Shown in pieces: positions 1 to 8,876 of a stretch of DNA of 14,514 nucleotides. A program made the translations under genes and the position numbers. The notes beneath the pieces were generated by a model. It had not been told where the DNA came from. It saw only the letters and a list, made by a program, of their open reading frames with translations, and did not search any database. This DNA is from Thermosaccharophagus gerlachensis (lineage in GTDB: Bacteria > Armatimonadota > Fervidibacteria > Fervidibacterales > Thermosaccharophagaceae), in assembly GCA_041538025.1 (NCBI GenBank), contig JBGOEV010000052.1, forward strand, positions 1 through 14,514, read 5' to 3'. The stretch's first letter is position 1, and each line of letters begins with the position of its first letter.

Positions 1-1957
1 CGCTGATTTGCTTGATGAGCGTCCCCCAAAGAACCTCATCCCAAATAGCAGCTTTGAATGTGGGGAAGTCGGCTGGCAGAGTAGCATCATATTTGCAGAT
101 GCACATCATTGTAACCTTTTCAAATTGGTTGGAGAAACAACAGAAGTTGTTGGCGCACCTCACGGGCGCAGAGCGCTGTCAATCAAATTTTCAAAGCCAT
201 TCCATCAGCTCTTTTCGTTTAGTTCACGCATAGCGCATACAGCTCGGTTACTCATCACTAACTCACGGTGGCTAAGGCTTCTCTGTGGCGAAACCTATAC
301 CGTTTCAGCATTCATAAAAACTTCTGGCAATAGTGTTGGAGCTACAATCGGCGTTTACTTTGCTGATGGACGAAGAATTGAACGTCGCATTGATGCCCCG
401 AACGATTGGCGTCGCTTCTCATTGGTGTTTAAGGCAATTGATCGGCATGCGCGTGTTGCCTTTGGATTTGAGCAGTTGTCTCCGTTTGTAAACGATGCCG
501 AATTAAATGTTGATGCTGTGCAACTTGAGCTCGGTAAGAAGCTAAGCCAGTATGAGCCACATTCGCAAGTTGAAGTGTTCGTCATCTCAAATTCGCTCGG
601 CAACATATGGGTCAGCAAGAAAGATGCTAACTTGCGCCTCTTGGCTTACAACGATGGTAGCGATATACACACAAACCTTGATGTGCGGGTGTGCGATTTC
701 CAAGACATCCCCGTTATGGAACGCAGTTTGAGCATCCATGTGCCATCAAAGGGTGCGGTTGATATTTCTCTTGAAAACATGCTACCGAGTGCGTTGGGTT
801 TCTACAACGTGATCGTGCACCCAAATGACGAGACTGCTCGTTATGTAAGCTCGTGGAATGCTCGTTGTGCCCTTTTGCGAGCCTTTGAAGGCTATGACTC
901 ATCATTTGGTGTGGAAGGTTTTTATCCATATGAGGAGTTTTTGTTGCTCATGAAGCGCATGGGCATCCTTTGGTGGCGTTATCCAATCGCAAAACGAAAC
1001 AACGATGAAGCCTCGCCAACGTCATTAGATGACGGAAGCATTAACAAGCTTTTGAAGCTCGGGATGCATGTGCTCATATCCATACCAGCATTCAAAGATG
1101 AGGGCGTTGATTCGTATGCCTCCCGGTTTGAGATGATAGTTAAGCGTTATCGGACACGAGTGTTTGCCTTTGAGGTTTTCGTTAGTCAACCACATCTTGG
1201 TAGCTCCGATGACGGAACTTGCATAAGCAAGTTTGTTGAGTTAATCAAAGCTGCATACAGCTCAGCCAAAAGAATCAGCAAAGATTGCGTTCTCGTTTTA
1301 GGTGTTGATTCAATAGAGTTGGCGGAGAAGCTGATCAAAGCTGGTGTGCTAAAGTTCACGGATGTGATTAACCTGTGTCTTTTCGGATGCAGATATGAGT
1401 TGCAATTGGATGGCTTGATTGCATCGATGGAAGAGAACAAGTTGCGAAAGCCGATCTGGGTTACGGGCAATGGATGGTGTGAGCCATCGGAGTCGCTTGG
1501 GGATGAACTCCAAAACGCTGTTGCAATTGTTCGCCATGCCACAGCGTTGCTTGCAAACGGTGTTAGCAAAATCTTCTATTCACTCTCGTGTGGTGCAAAC
1601 AGTTTCTTAGAAGTAGATGGGACTCCAAAGAAAACTTTCCCAGCACATTCCGTATTAGCCAACATGCTCGCTGGAGGTGCTCTCCCATTTGGAGCGCTCA
1701 ACATGGGTGAGGGAGCATGTTGCTATGCCTTCAAGAAGGTTGATAGAGTTGTCGCGGTTGTTTGGCTTGCAAGGAAGGACGTGGTGGGGAGCCTGTCGCT
1801 CAAACAGCCTGTGAAGGCTTTTAACCTGATGGGCAATGAATTGAAAACCTCAGCAGTGGAGTTGAGCGATATGCCGATCTATCTTGTTGCCCCAGATGTG
1901 CGTTCGCTAACTGCTTCAGTGCGTTTAAAGCTCATCAGCAAGGATGTGAAGCAATGA
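1..1957 (+). CDS. Glycoside-hydrolase-like protein (CBM + TIM barrel), 5'-truncated, probable pseudo-enzyme
   Basis: The frame is open to the left edge with no convincing start or ribosome site, so this is the 3' part of a longer gene; about 650 residues are visible. Numbering counts the TTG at position 8 as residue 1. Residues about 8-185 form a carbohydrate-binding beta-sandwich of the CBM4/9/22 kind: it opens with NLIPNSSFE and closes with VDAVQLELG...YEP, a typical edge of such modules. A second beta domain follows (about 188-285). A TIM barrel then begins near SSFGVEGFYPYEEF and runs to about 550, resembling clan GH-A enzymes (GH39/GH5-like), and a short C-terminal beta domain ends the protein. 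The motifs where clan GH-A enzymes carry their catalytic Glu read VSQPHL (Q394) and WVTGNGW (G487), so both acid/base and nucleophile seem lost. It may bind rather than cleave glycans. It ends in TGA, 21 bases from the convergent PBP gene. The fold class is fairly sure, the exact family is not. Confidence 0.75.
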   Translation, partial: ADLLDERPPKNLIPNSSFECGEVGWQSSIIFADAHHCNLFKLVGETTEVVGAPHGRRALSIKFSKPFHQLFSFSSRIAHTARLLITNSRWLRLLCGETYTVSAFIKTSGNSVGATIGVYFADGRRIERRIDAPNDWRRFSLVFKAIDRHARVAFGFEQLSPFVNDAELNVDAVQLELGKKLSQYEPHSQVEVFVISNSLGNIWVSKKDANLRLLAYNDGSDIHTNLDVRVCDFQDIPVMERSLSIHVPSKGAVDISLENMLPSALGFYNVIVHPNDETARYVSSWNARCALLRAFEGYDSSFGVEGFYPYEEFLLLMKRMGILWWRYPIAKRNNDEASPTSLDDGSINKLLKLGMHVLISIPAFKDEGVDSYASRFEMIVKRYRTRVFAFEVFVSQPHLGSSDDGTCISKFVELIKAAYSSAKRISKDCVLVLGVDSIELAEKLIKAGVLKFTDVINLCLFGCRYELQLDGLIASMEENKLRKPIWVTGNGWCEPSESLGDELQNAVAIVRHATALLANGVSKIFYSLSCGANSFLEVDGTPKKTFPAHSVLANMLAGGALPFGALNMGEGACCYAFKKVDRVVAVVWLARKDVVGSLSLKQPVKAFNLMGNELKTSAVELSDMPIYLVAPDVRSLTASVRLKLISKDVKQ

Positions 1958-1978
1958 TTGTGTTCATCGTGCAATGTT

Positions 1979-4234
1979 CTACTGATCGGCTTGTTCCAAA
2001 TCGGTCGGTGTGGAAGTTGTATGAGCAACTGCAGATGAGCTATGGACTTGGCACACTTCTGTAGGCACCTTTTGTGGTGGCATCTTTTTCCACACGACCA
2101 CATCCGCTGGACAATAGAAGCTGGCGAGCTTACCAGAAACTTTGCATATGGCTACTTCAACCAAATCAGTTCTGTGGAGAGCGCACTCATGCTTTGGGAT
2201 TTGTTCTACTGGCAATGTCTCCTCGTGAGTTAGTGGGCATGCAGAGGTAGCGAGCAAACCAGTCTCATCACATATGCGCACCTTCCGGAAGCTCTCACGG
2301 TATATCGTGGTGCGTTGCTGATTGCTATCACCATTCCTTATCGTTGTGAACTCAAATTGCTTTTGAGAGGGGTGCAACTTGAGTGCCACACTCATCACTT
2401 GCGAAAATATCGGTGCACATATTGTCCCACCAGAACCGTATCTAAGTGGCTTGTTATCTTCCCTTCCAACCCAAACACCACATGCTATGGATGGGCTAAA
2501 CCCGATGAACCAAAGGTCTCTTAGCTCGTTGCTTGTGCCAGTCTTACCTGCAATTTGGTAACCGCTGACAGCTGCTCTGCGTCCGGTCCCCGACGTAACG
2601 ACGGCGATAAGCATATCAAGCAATTGCTCTGCGACCTCTTGGCTCAATGCTCTGTATCGGCGTGGTAGGTGTTGGTATATCAGTTGCCCTCTGCTGTCGT
2701 AAACCTTATCCAGTGTTGTAGGGAAAACTCTCATGCCACCATTTGCAGCGCATGCCATCGCGGCTGTGTGGTCAAGTAAGTAACCATCAACAGCCCCTAA
2801 TGCCAGAGCATAGCTTGCTGAATATGGATTCGTTGCGAACCTGAATCCCATCCGTTTGGCGCAATCAATTACTCTGTCAATCCCTACTGCCCTGCATAGC
2901 TTTACAGCTATCACATTGTTTGATATAGCCAACGCCATCTTCAAAGTCATTGAACGACCATAGATACCGTCGTAGTTTTTCGGTGCCCATGTTTTTCCGC
3001 TCGCGCTTGTGAAGGTTATGCGTGAGTCATTGAATATGCTAAACGGTCTAAAGCCCATCTCAAGCGCTGCTGCATAAACATATGGCTTGAAACTTGAGCC
3101 AGGTTGGTTCGGCGCTTGAGTCGCTCTGTTGTAATCGTCGCGTATCAACTTCTTCCTCACAGGGTCATAGCGCATCTTCTTAGCGCCACCGACCATGGCG
3201 AGTATTTGACCCGTCTTTATATCAAGGCATACCAACGCAATCTGGTCTGCACCGACAGCCTTCAATCTGTTCATGTTGTTTTGGACGATTCTCTCTACAG
3301 CCTCTTGAAGTCTCAAATCAAGCGATGTATAGACCCTTAGTCCGCCTTTGTAAACCATGTCTGAGCCGAAATGCTGGACGAGCTCTTTAATCGTGTGGTT
3401 CACAAAGTAGTGGGCTTTCATCTGGTCCTCATCTACGCTTCTATGTTCAACCAACCCCTCGGTTATGGGTGTTCTCTTTGCCTTCTCCGCTTCTTCCTTC
3501 GTAATGAAACCGCATTCAACCATCTTATCAAGCACTAAATCCCTTCTCGCTTTGCATGCACCGGGGCGCTCATATGGCGAGTAGTATGACGGGCGTCTTG
3601 GCAGTGCTGCAAGAAGAGCACACTGTGGCAGATTGAGTTCCCATACATGTTTCCCAAAGTAGAACTGTGCAGCAGCTTCAACACCATATGTCCCATGCCC
3701 GTAGCAAACCTGATTAAGATACATCTCCAAGATCTCTTGCTTTGAGAATGCGCGTTCAATCCGTATAGCGAGTATCATCTCTTTCAGCTTTCGCTCGAGT
3801 GTTTTCCTTTGGGTCAAAAAGAAACTCCTTGCAAGCTGTTGTGTTATGGTGCTCCCACCTTGGGCGAGGCTCCACTTCCTCAAGTTTACAACTATGGCAC
3901 GCACTACAGACCTTGGGTCAACACCCGGGTGGGTGTAGAATCTGCGGTCTTCAATGGCGATGGTAGCGTGTTGCAATTCAATAGGGATCTTGGATATGGG
4001 CACCCATTTCCTCCTAACTGCATAAACTTCACCGAGTCGTTCACCATTGGAGGAATATATGACAGTGCCTTCGCATGGTCGTATTGATGTTATTTCAGAG
4101 AGGGATGGCAATTGCTTTGCCAATGCCAAATAGAGCGCACCAATGCAACATGTGCCTACAATGCCCCCAATCGCTATTGAGAAGAAGAGCCACGAAACTA
4201 TGCTAACGGTGCGTTGCAACAAATTTTTATCCAT
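1979..4234 (-). CDS. Class A penicillin-binding protein (PBP1A-type), bifunctional glycosyltransferase/transpeptidase
   Basis: This enzyme polymerises lipid II into glycan strands and cross-links peptide stems at the outer face of the inner membrane. Residues about 10-38 are one membrane anchor. The glycosyltransferase (GT51) domain covers about 55-230; catalytic Glu is E95 in AIEDRRFYTHPGVD, followed by GGSTITQQLAR and the second conserved RKLKEM...EILEMYLN block. The transpeptidase domain holds all three penicillin-binding motifs: S380-S-F-K383, S438-N-N440 and K564-T-G. The tail after about 640 has two tandem Cys motifs (CDETGLLATSACP and CKVSGKLASFYCP), then a polar low-complexity end. 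Length (751 residues) suits the family. The ATG has an AGGAGG (4237-4242) only 2 bases upstream, which is unusually close; the TTG codons at residues 5-6 are alternative starts with longer spacing. It is last in the minus-strand run, 98 bases after the thiolase gene, and may have its own promoter. Confidence 0.96.
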   Translation of the reverse strand: MDKNLLQRTVSIVSWLFFSIAIGGIVGTCCIGALYLALAKQLPSLSEITSIRPCEGTVIYSSNGERLGEVYAVRRKWVPISKIPIELQHATIAIEDRRFYTHPGVDPRSVVRAIVVNLRKWSLAQGGSTITQQLARSFFLTQRKTLERKLKEMILAIRIERAFSKQEILEMYLNQVCYGHGTYGVEAAAQFYFGKHVWELNLPQCALLAALPRRPSYYSPYERPGACKARRDLVLDKMVECGFITKEEAEKAKRTPITEGLVEHRSVDEDQMKAHYFVNHTIKELVQHFGSDMVYKGGLRVYTSLDLRLQEAVERIVQNNMNRLKAVGADQIALVCLDIKTGQILAMVGGAKKMRYDPVRKKLIRDDYNRATQAPNQPGSSFKPYVYAAALEMGFRPFSIFNDSRITFTSASGKTWAPKNYDGIYGRSMTLKMALAISNNVIAVKLCRAVGIDRVIDCAKRMGFRFATNPYSASYALALGAVDGYLLDHTAAMACAANGGMRVFPTTLDKVYDSRGQLIYQHLPRRYRALSQEVAEQLLDMLIAVVTSGTGRRAAVSGYQIAGKTGTSNELRDLWFIGFSPSIACGVWVGREDNKPLRYGSGGTICAPIFSQVMSVALKLHPSQKQFEFTTIRNGDSNQQRTTIYRESFRKVRICDETGLLATSACPLTHEETLPVEQIPKHECALHRTDLVEVAICKVSGKLASFYCPADVVVWKKMPPQKVPTEVCQVHSSSAVAHTTSTPTDLEQADQ

Positions 4235-4332
4235 TGCCTCCTGCGTTATCTTCTTGTGTAGCCTTTAGACGAGTGCTTTTTGTGACCGCCACAATGGTAT
4301 TATGCTACGGAGTATCCTCTGGATGCCATTAG

Positions 4333-5574
4333 CTACGTTAGCTCAACAGCCAATGCCATACCACCACCGCCACCAAAGCAAAGTGCTACAAGACCATATT
4401 TGTGACCCCATCGCCTCATCGCGTGGAGCAATGTGCAAAGCAACCTTGCGCCGGCAGCTCCAAGCGGGTGACCAAGTGCTATAGCGCCTCCATGAACATT
4501 TATCTCCATCCCCACGAAGGCGCTTTCAAAGTATGGTAGTTGAATGCCAAAAGCTTCGTTTGCCTCAATGATCGTTGGTTCACTTTTGAAGTTCTTCTCG
4601 CGCAATACTGCAATTAGTTCTTTCGCTGCTACCACAGGGGCAGTTAAGAAACGACTTGGGTGACACTCAACCCTCGCGTATCCAAGTATTCTGGCGATTG
4701 GATTCACACCAAATTTTTCCACCGCCCTTTCAGATGCAATGAGACATGCTGCAGCACCATCAACCGGTGTTGCGGTGTTGTAACCCGAGGCTATGTCATC
4801 CTTCGCCTCCTCAAGCATCTTTGAGAGCTGTTCATCCGTTGGTAGTTCGTCCTTCTTTATTTCGCCACATGGCACTATCTCGTCATCAAACCACCCTTCT
4901 GAAGCAGCTCTGCGAGCCTTCTCATGGCTCTTGGATGCGTATTCGTTTACCAGTTCAACGCTGTATCCCATCTCCCTTGCAAACTCAATTGCATACTGGC
5001 GCATAAACTTCCTCTCCAAGACCCAGAACAAACCATCATACGCAGTTGCGTCAACCAATCCGGTCCCTTGAAGCTGTTCAAGCTCGTTCTCGCTAAACAT
5101 GAATGTGTATGCACCTGCCCTTTTCACCTTGACCCTTTCTCCCTTCCGGTATGACTTTGTTTTTCGCTCCATCCTTGGACCGAGGAGGTATGGTGCATTT
5201 GTGCGTGATTCCATCCCGCCAGCAATAGCTACATCAAATGCACCAGCAGCGATGGCATCACAGGTTATAGCGAGCGCATCAAGCGATGATGCACATACTG
5301 ATTCAACTCTCCTTGCGCAGATGCTCTCCTTAAGCCCACCCATTATGGCAGCAGCCTTCGCGGGAGCCATACCAAGACCAGCGCAAACAACATTGCCCAT
5401 CGTTACAAACTGTATTTCGTCGGGAGGTATTTTAGGGCGTTCCCACGCAGCCCTTATAACAAACCCACCAAGGTCAACAGCTGTAAATTCTGAGAGCACC
5501 CCGTTGAACCTCCCAAGAGGAGTCCTAACGGATGAAAGGATGTATATCGGCACATCAAAAACTTGTATGACCAT
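4333..5574 (-). CDS. Thiolase (acetyl-CoA acetyltransferase family)
   Basis: A 413-residue thiolase that would join or cleave acyl-CoA thioesters (acetoacetyl-CoA or 3-ketoacyl-CoA). The nucleophilic cysteine is C94 in ESVCASSLDA. The NEAFG motif, H369 in GHPLGAAGA and C399 in ALCFGGGGG complete the active site. NEAF, rather than HEAF, is the form I associate with acetyl-CoA C-acetyltransferases, but chain-length specificity cannot be read reliably. The start chosen is ATG at 5574. A TTG two codons upstream (5580) is possible, but the AGGGTG site at 5584-5589 sits 9 bases from the ATG and only 3 from the TTG, and a TGA precedes the TTG directly. It follows the E1 dehydrogenase gene by 66 bases on the same strand, so the two are probably co-transcribed; that pairing suggests a route through acyl-CoA intermediates (inference). 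Confidence 0.93.
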   Translation of the reverse strand: MVIQVFDVPIYILSSVRTPLGRFNGVLSEFTAVDLGGFVIRAAWERPKIPPDEIQFVTMGNVVCAGLGMAPAKAAAIMGGLKESICARRVESVCASSLDALAITCDAIAAGAFDVAIAGGMESRTNAPYLLGPRMERKTKSYRKGERVKVKRAGAYTFMFSENELEQLQGTGLVDATAYDGLFWVLERKFMRQYAIEFAREMGYSVELVNEYASKSHEKARRAASEGWFDDEIVPCGEIKKDELPTDEQLSKMLEEAKDDIASGYNTATPVDGAAACLIASERAVEKFGVNPIARILGYARVECHPSRFLTAPVVAAKELIAVLREKNFKSEPTIIEANEAFGIQLPYFESAFVGMEINVHGGAIALGHPLGAAGARLLCTLLHAMRRWGHKYGLVALCFGGGGGMALAVELT

Positions 5575-5640
5575 ATCCAATCACACCCTGAGAAGCTAAC
5601 GCATAGCACATTGATGCTTCAATTGACCAGAGCATCATGC

Positions 5641-7908
5641 TCATTGTGAGAGAACCTCAATAGCGTTGCTGACGACTTTTTCTGGCGAAGGTATATTCTC
5701 ATGTTCAAGCGTTGGTGACATAGGTGGCGGGACATTGTGAGCAGCAACGATGCGTATCGGAGCTTTAAGGGATTTGAAACAGCGCTTTTGAATCTGGTAA
5801 GCGATATGTTCTGCAAAACAACCCTTCTCAGGCGCTTGACAGACAAGCAAGAGCCTCCCTGTCTTTTCAACAGATGCAGCTATCGTATCGTAATCGCATG
5901 GTGAGAGCGTTCTTGGATCTACAACTTCGGCACTGATGCCATGTCTCTCTTCAAGTATTTGTGCTGCTGAGAGCGCCACCTCAACCATCTTTGACCACGC
6001 ACATATCGTTATATCGTTGCCCTCGCGATGAATGCGTGCAACACCAAACGGTATAAGGTATTCGTCTTCTGGCACAACATCTTTGCTCGTATAAAGCATC
6101 TGATGCTCAATAAAGATGACGGGATCATCGTCCCTTATAGCTGTTTTGAGCAACCCCTTCGCATCATATGCAGTTGCTGGCATGACAACCTTTAATCCGG
6201 GAAAATGAGTCACAACTGCTTCAAGGCTTTGTGAATGTTGCCCTGCGTATCCTCTACCACCACCAACCGTTGTCCTTATGACAAGCGGTATCTTCGGTTG
6301 TCCACCGGACATGTATTTCATCTTCGCAGCTTGATTACCAACTTGATCCATGGCGAGCAGAATAAAGTCAATATACATGATCTCAACCACCGGGCGTAAG
6401 CCAACCATGGCAGCGCCTATAGCTGTTCCAACTATAGCAGCCTCGCTTATAGGCGTATTGAACACCCTCTCTCGCCCGAATGTTTCAAGCAATCCAGCAG
6501 TGACCATGAATGCGCCACCGTAATCTGCCACGTCCTCACCATAGACGATCACTCGGCTGTCACGCATCATCTCCTCAATTAGCGCCTCACAGATAGCATG
6601 GCGATACATTATCTTGCCCTCGCTGTCCCTTTGGAACTTCCTCGGACGCCTTAAGAGGTTTACTTGACGATACTTCTCTGGAACGGTTTCGCACATTGTG
6701 TTTGAAAACAACCCGTAGTAAATGTCCTTCGGGTCCGGGAAGGCTGCCTTGGCAGCTTTTATAGCAGCTTTGCGTATTTGCTCATCACACCTTTGGCGCA
6801 TCTCTTCAACTTGGCTCTCTGTGAGCAACCCAGCCTCAATGACTTGTGCAGCGAAGTTTTCAACCGGGTCAAGCTTACGCCATGCTTCCTCCTCCTCAAC
6901 CGTGCGATACTTCATTCTCTGATCGCTCAGTGAATGTCCGTAATAGCGATAGCATTCGCAATCAAGCAAGACAGGTCCGTCACCTTTCCTTGCTAATTCA
7001 ACTGCCCTTGAAACAGCATCATAAACAGCAAGCACATCCATACCATTGACCACTTCAGCATGCATCATATGCAAGTCATATGCTGCGCCTCTTCTCGCAA
7101 GGTAATCAATGCCAGTCACTTCACCGTAATGCTGACCAGTCATTGCATATTGATTGTTCTCAACGACGAATATCACGGGAAGCCCACGCTTGAACTGAGC
7201 CATGCAGGCGAAGTTGGCAGCCTCGTGGAATATGCCATTCTGCGTTGCACCATCACCTATCATGCAGAGGACGACTCTATCAGTTCCAAGTTTCCATGCA
7301 GCCATCGCGGCGCCAACAGCAATGCCACAACTGCCACCCACAATCGCGTTAGCGCCAAGATGACCAACGCGAAAGTCAGCTATGTGCATGCCACCACCTC
7401 TCCCTTTACAGTAACCGTCTTCCTTCCCAAACAATTCAGCAACAGTTCGGTAGAGGTGTTCTTCAAGTGCTATTTCAACAAGCTCCTCCCTCGTGCCATT
7501 CACATCCTTCCCAAGCCACTGCTTAAGCTCCGATTCGTTCATGCGCCTGAGCGCGAATGCCCCTTTGGCTATGGCATGCCCATGACCACGATGCGTGCTC
7601 GTGATGTAGTCATCAGGACGAATCGCGGCTATTGCCCCAACTGCAACTGCCTCCTGACCAATCGAGAGATGCGTTGCACCAACGAATTTAAAATCTTCGC
7701 TTGGCTTAAACCTCTCATCACGCATCTCCACTATCAGGTTTTCAAAGGAGCGTATCCAAAACATTGTTTCAAGCATCTCAATAGCAAGCTTTGGTTGTAT
7801 CAAATCACCAATCACATCCTTTAGCCGTTTTGTCCATTTGCACTTCGGTATCGTCCCAAATGTAAGCTCACCAGGTGACATATCCGGGAAAACATTGATC
7901 TCTCGCAT
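5641..7908 (-). CDS. Fused E1 alpha-beta subunit of a 2-oxoacid dehydrogenase (thiamine diphosphate)
   Basis: One 755-residue chain carries both halves of an E1 usually encoded by two genes. Residues about 25-400 are E1-alpha: THRGHGHAIAKG, then GRGGGMHIAD and the thiamine-diphosphate/Mg signature G218-D-G220 with N251-N252 (IGDGATQNG ... VENNQYA). A linker of about 30 residues leads to E1-beta (about 432-755), with YGEDVADYGG, FNTPISEAAIVG, AGQHSQSLEA and the usual C-terminal transketolase-like domain. E1 decarboxylates a 2-oxoacid (pyruvate, branched-chain oxoacid or, in acetoin systems, acetoin) and passes the acyl group to a lipoyl E2. No E2 or E3 gene is in this window, so substrate is undecided. 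ATG at 7908 was chosen because an AAGGAGG (7917-7923) lies 8 bases upstream; the TTG at 7926 would put that site inside the coding region. The upstream gap of 83 bases separates it from the Tat-type isomerase gene. Confidence 0.94.
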   Translation of the reverse strand: MREINVFPDMSPGELTFGTIPKCKWTKRLKDVIGDLIQPKLAIEMLETMFWIRSFENLIVEMRDERFKPSEDFKFVGATHLSIGQEAVAVGAIAAIRPDDYITSTHRGHGHAIAKGAFALRRMNESELKQWLGKDVNGTREELVEIALEEHLYRTVAELFGKEDGYCKGRGGGMHIADFRVGHLGANAIVGGSCGIAVGAAMAAWKLGTDRVVLCMIGDGATQNGIFHEAANFACMAQFKRGLPVIFVVENNQYAMTGQHYGEVTGIDYLARRGAAYDLHMMHAEVVNGMDVLAVYDAVSRAVELARKGDGPVLLDCECYRYYGHSLSDQRMKYRTVEEEEAWRKLDPVENFAAQVIEAGLLTESQVEEMRQRCDEQIRKAAIKAAKAAFPDPKDIYYGLFSNTMCETVPEKYRQVNLLRRPRKFQRDSEGKIMYRHAICEALIEEMMRDSRVIVYGEDVADYGGAFMVTAGLLETFGRERVFNTPISEAAIVGTAIGAAMVGLRPVVEIMYIDFILLAMDQVGNQAAKMKYMSGGQPKIPLVIRTTVGGGRGYAGQHSQSLEAVVTHFPGLKVVMPATAYDAKGLLKTAIRDDDPVIFIEHQMLYTSKDVVPEDEYLIPFGVARIHREGNDITICAWSKMVEVALSAAQILEERHGISAEVVDPRTLSPCDYDTIAASVEKTGRLLLVCQAPEKGCFAEHIAYQIQKRCFKSLKAPIRIVAAHNVPPPMSPTLEHENIPSPEKVVSNAIEVLSQ

Positions 7909-7916
7909 ACCATTCG

Positions 7917-7923
7917 CCTCCTT
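7917..7923 (-). promoter_or_regulatory. Ribosome binding site of the E1 dehydrogenase gene
   Basis: AAGGAGG on the minus strand, 8 bases before the ATG at 7908. It rules against the in-frame TTG at 7926 as the start, since that codon lies upstream of the site. Confidence 0.85.
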
Positions 7924-7991
7924 CAAGGGCTCTAAGGCAAAGTTAGCGTCTTCATGCAGTGTTTACAATGCAACGAAATTGCGATTCGCCG

Positions 7992-8876
7992 TTAACGACT
8001 ACCTTCAATTATCTTGTCCATCCGTGCGCTCACATCCCTAAGATATGCCTCATCACCGCTACCCAACTCAGCAGTCAAATAGCCTTTGTATCCAACTTCA
8101 ATTAAGGCTTGCCTTACTGCCTCCCAGTTCACATCTCCCTCAAGGAGCATCACAAATGCGTTTTTGTCCCTCTTGAAATCCTTTAAGTGCACTTTGACTA
8201 TGCGTTTTCCGAGCGTGCGTATCCAGTCCTCTGGGAAACCAAACTTGACCACATTGCCAACATCAAAGTAAGCTCTCAAACGCTCACTATTGAACTCATC
8301 CACATACCTTGCAAACTCAATCGGGCTGAGAAGGAAGTTGTTCCAAACATTCTCAACAGCGATTGTTATGCCAAGCTCCTCAGCGAGTGGCAAAATGCGC
8401 TTTATGTTCCTTTGAGTGCGCTCGTAGCATTCAATGTATCGTGTTTGCGCATTGACTATGCCGGGCACCAAAAGGACAGCATCAGCTCCAACGCGCTTTG
8501 CTGTGTGCAATGCCCTCTCAAGCCCTTTCAAGCCAGCTTCAACAATTTTCTCATCGGCGCTTGAGAGCGGTGCATGCCAACCACCGTAGATTATTGAATG
8601 TAGCTCAATGCCAACATCATCAGCTATTGCGCGTATCTCATCGGCACTCTTCTCATCCATTGGTGGTATCTCAAGACCGTCAAACCCAACATCCTTAGCC
8701 AGCTTCAATCTGTCCTTGAGTGGCATCTTTGATGGGAGCATCCCAAGTATGATCGCCTTTTTGAACCTCTTCTCTTCACCTCCAGTTGATGTTTTGCGCA
8801 TGCTGAGAAGCGCGCCAACCGCGTATGCAGTGCCAGCAATAAATGAGCGCCTGCTCAACTTACCGCTATTTTTCAT
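7992..8876 (-). CDS. Tat-exported sugar phosphate isomerase/epimerase-like TIM barrel protein
   Basis: A 294-residue protein of the xylose-isomerase-like (AP_endonuc_2) TIM-barrel family. The N-terminus has a twin-arginine signal: SRRSFIAG (R9, R10) followed by a weakly hydrophobic stretch to about residue 26, so it should be exported folded, probably with its metal bound. The barrel runs from about 38 to the end. Four likely metal ligands are present in order: Glu in IAVENVWNNF, Asp in YFDVGN, His in VKVHLKDF and Glu in LTAELGSG. The VWNNFLLSP stretch resembles ketose 3-epimerase or hexulose-phosphate isomerase relatives, but the substrate is unknown. Start: ATG 8876 has AGGTGA at 8883-8888, 6 bases away. 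The first 11 bases overlap the end of the MauE-like gene, so the two are probably translationally coupled. An exported isomerase would act on free sugars rather than sugar phosphates (inference). Confidence 0.88.
   Translation of the reverse strand: MKNSGKLSRRSFIAGTAYAVGALLSMRKTSTGGEEKRFKKAIILGMLPSKMPLKDRLKLAKDVGFDGLEIPPMDEKSADEIRAIADDVGIELHSIIYGGWHAPLSSADEKIVEAGLKGLERALHTAKRVGADAVLLVPGIVNAQTRYIECYERTQRNIKRILPLAEELGITIAVENVWNNFLLSPIEFARYVDEFNSERLRAYFDVGNVVKFGFPEDWIRTLGKRIVKVHLKDFKRDKNAFVMLLEGDVNWEAVRQALIEVGYKGYLTAELGSGDEAYLRDVSARMDKIIEGSR

Noticed and set aside
1958..1978. Terminator between the convergent glycosidase-like and PBP genes
   Set aside because: Only 21 bases separate the genes and no G+C-rich stem followed by a T-run can be seen on either strand.
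4235..4332. Promoter or small gene between the thiolase and PBP genes
   Set aside because: Some AT-rich hexamers occur but no convincing -35/-10 pair with correct spacing, and no small open frame with a ribosome site.
5099..5599. Open frame of 166 codons on the plus strand
   Set aside because: Antisense to the N-terminal part of the thiolase gene with no family resemblance; a by-product of codon bias.
7060..7824. Open frame of 254 codons on the plus strand
   Set aside because: It lies wholly antisense to the E1-alpha half of the dehydrogenase gene, and its translation is Cys/His-rich with no recognisable domain.
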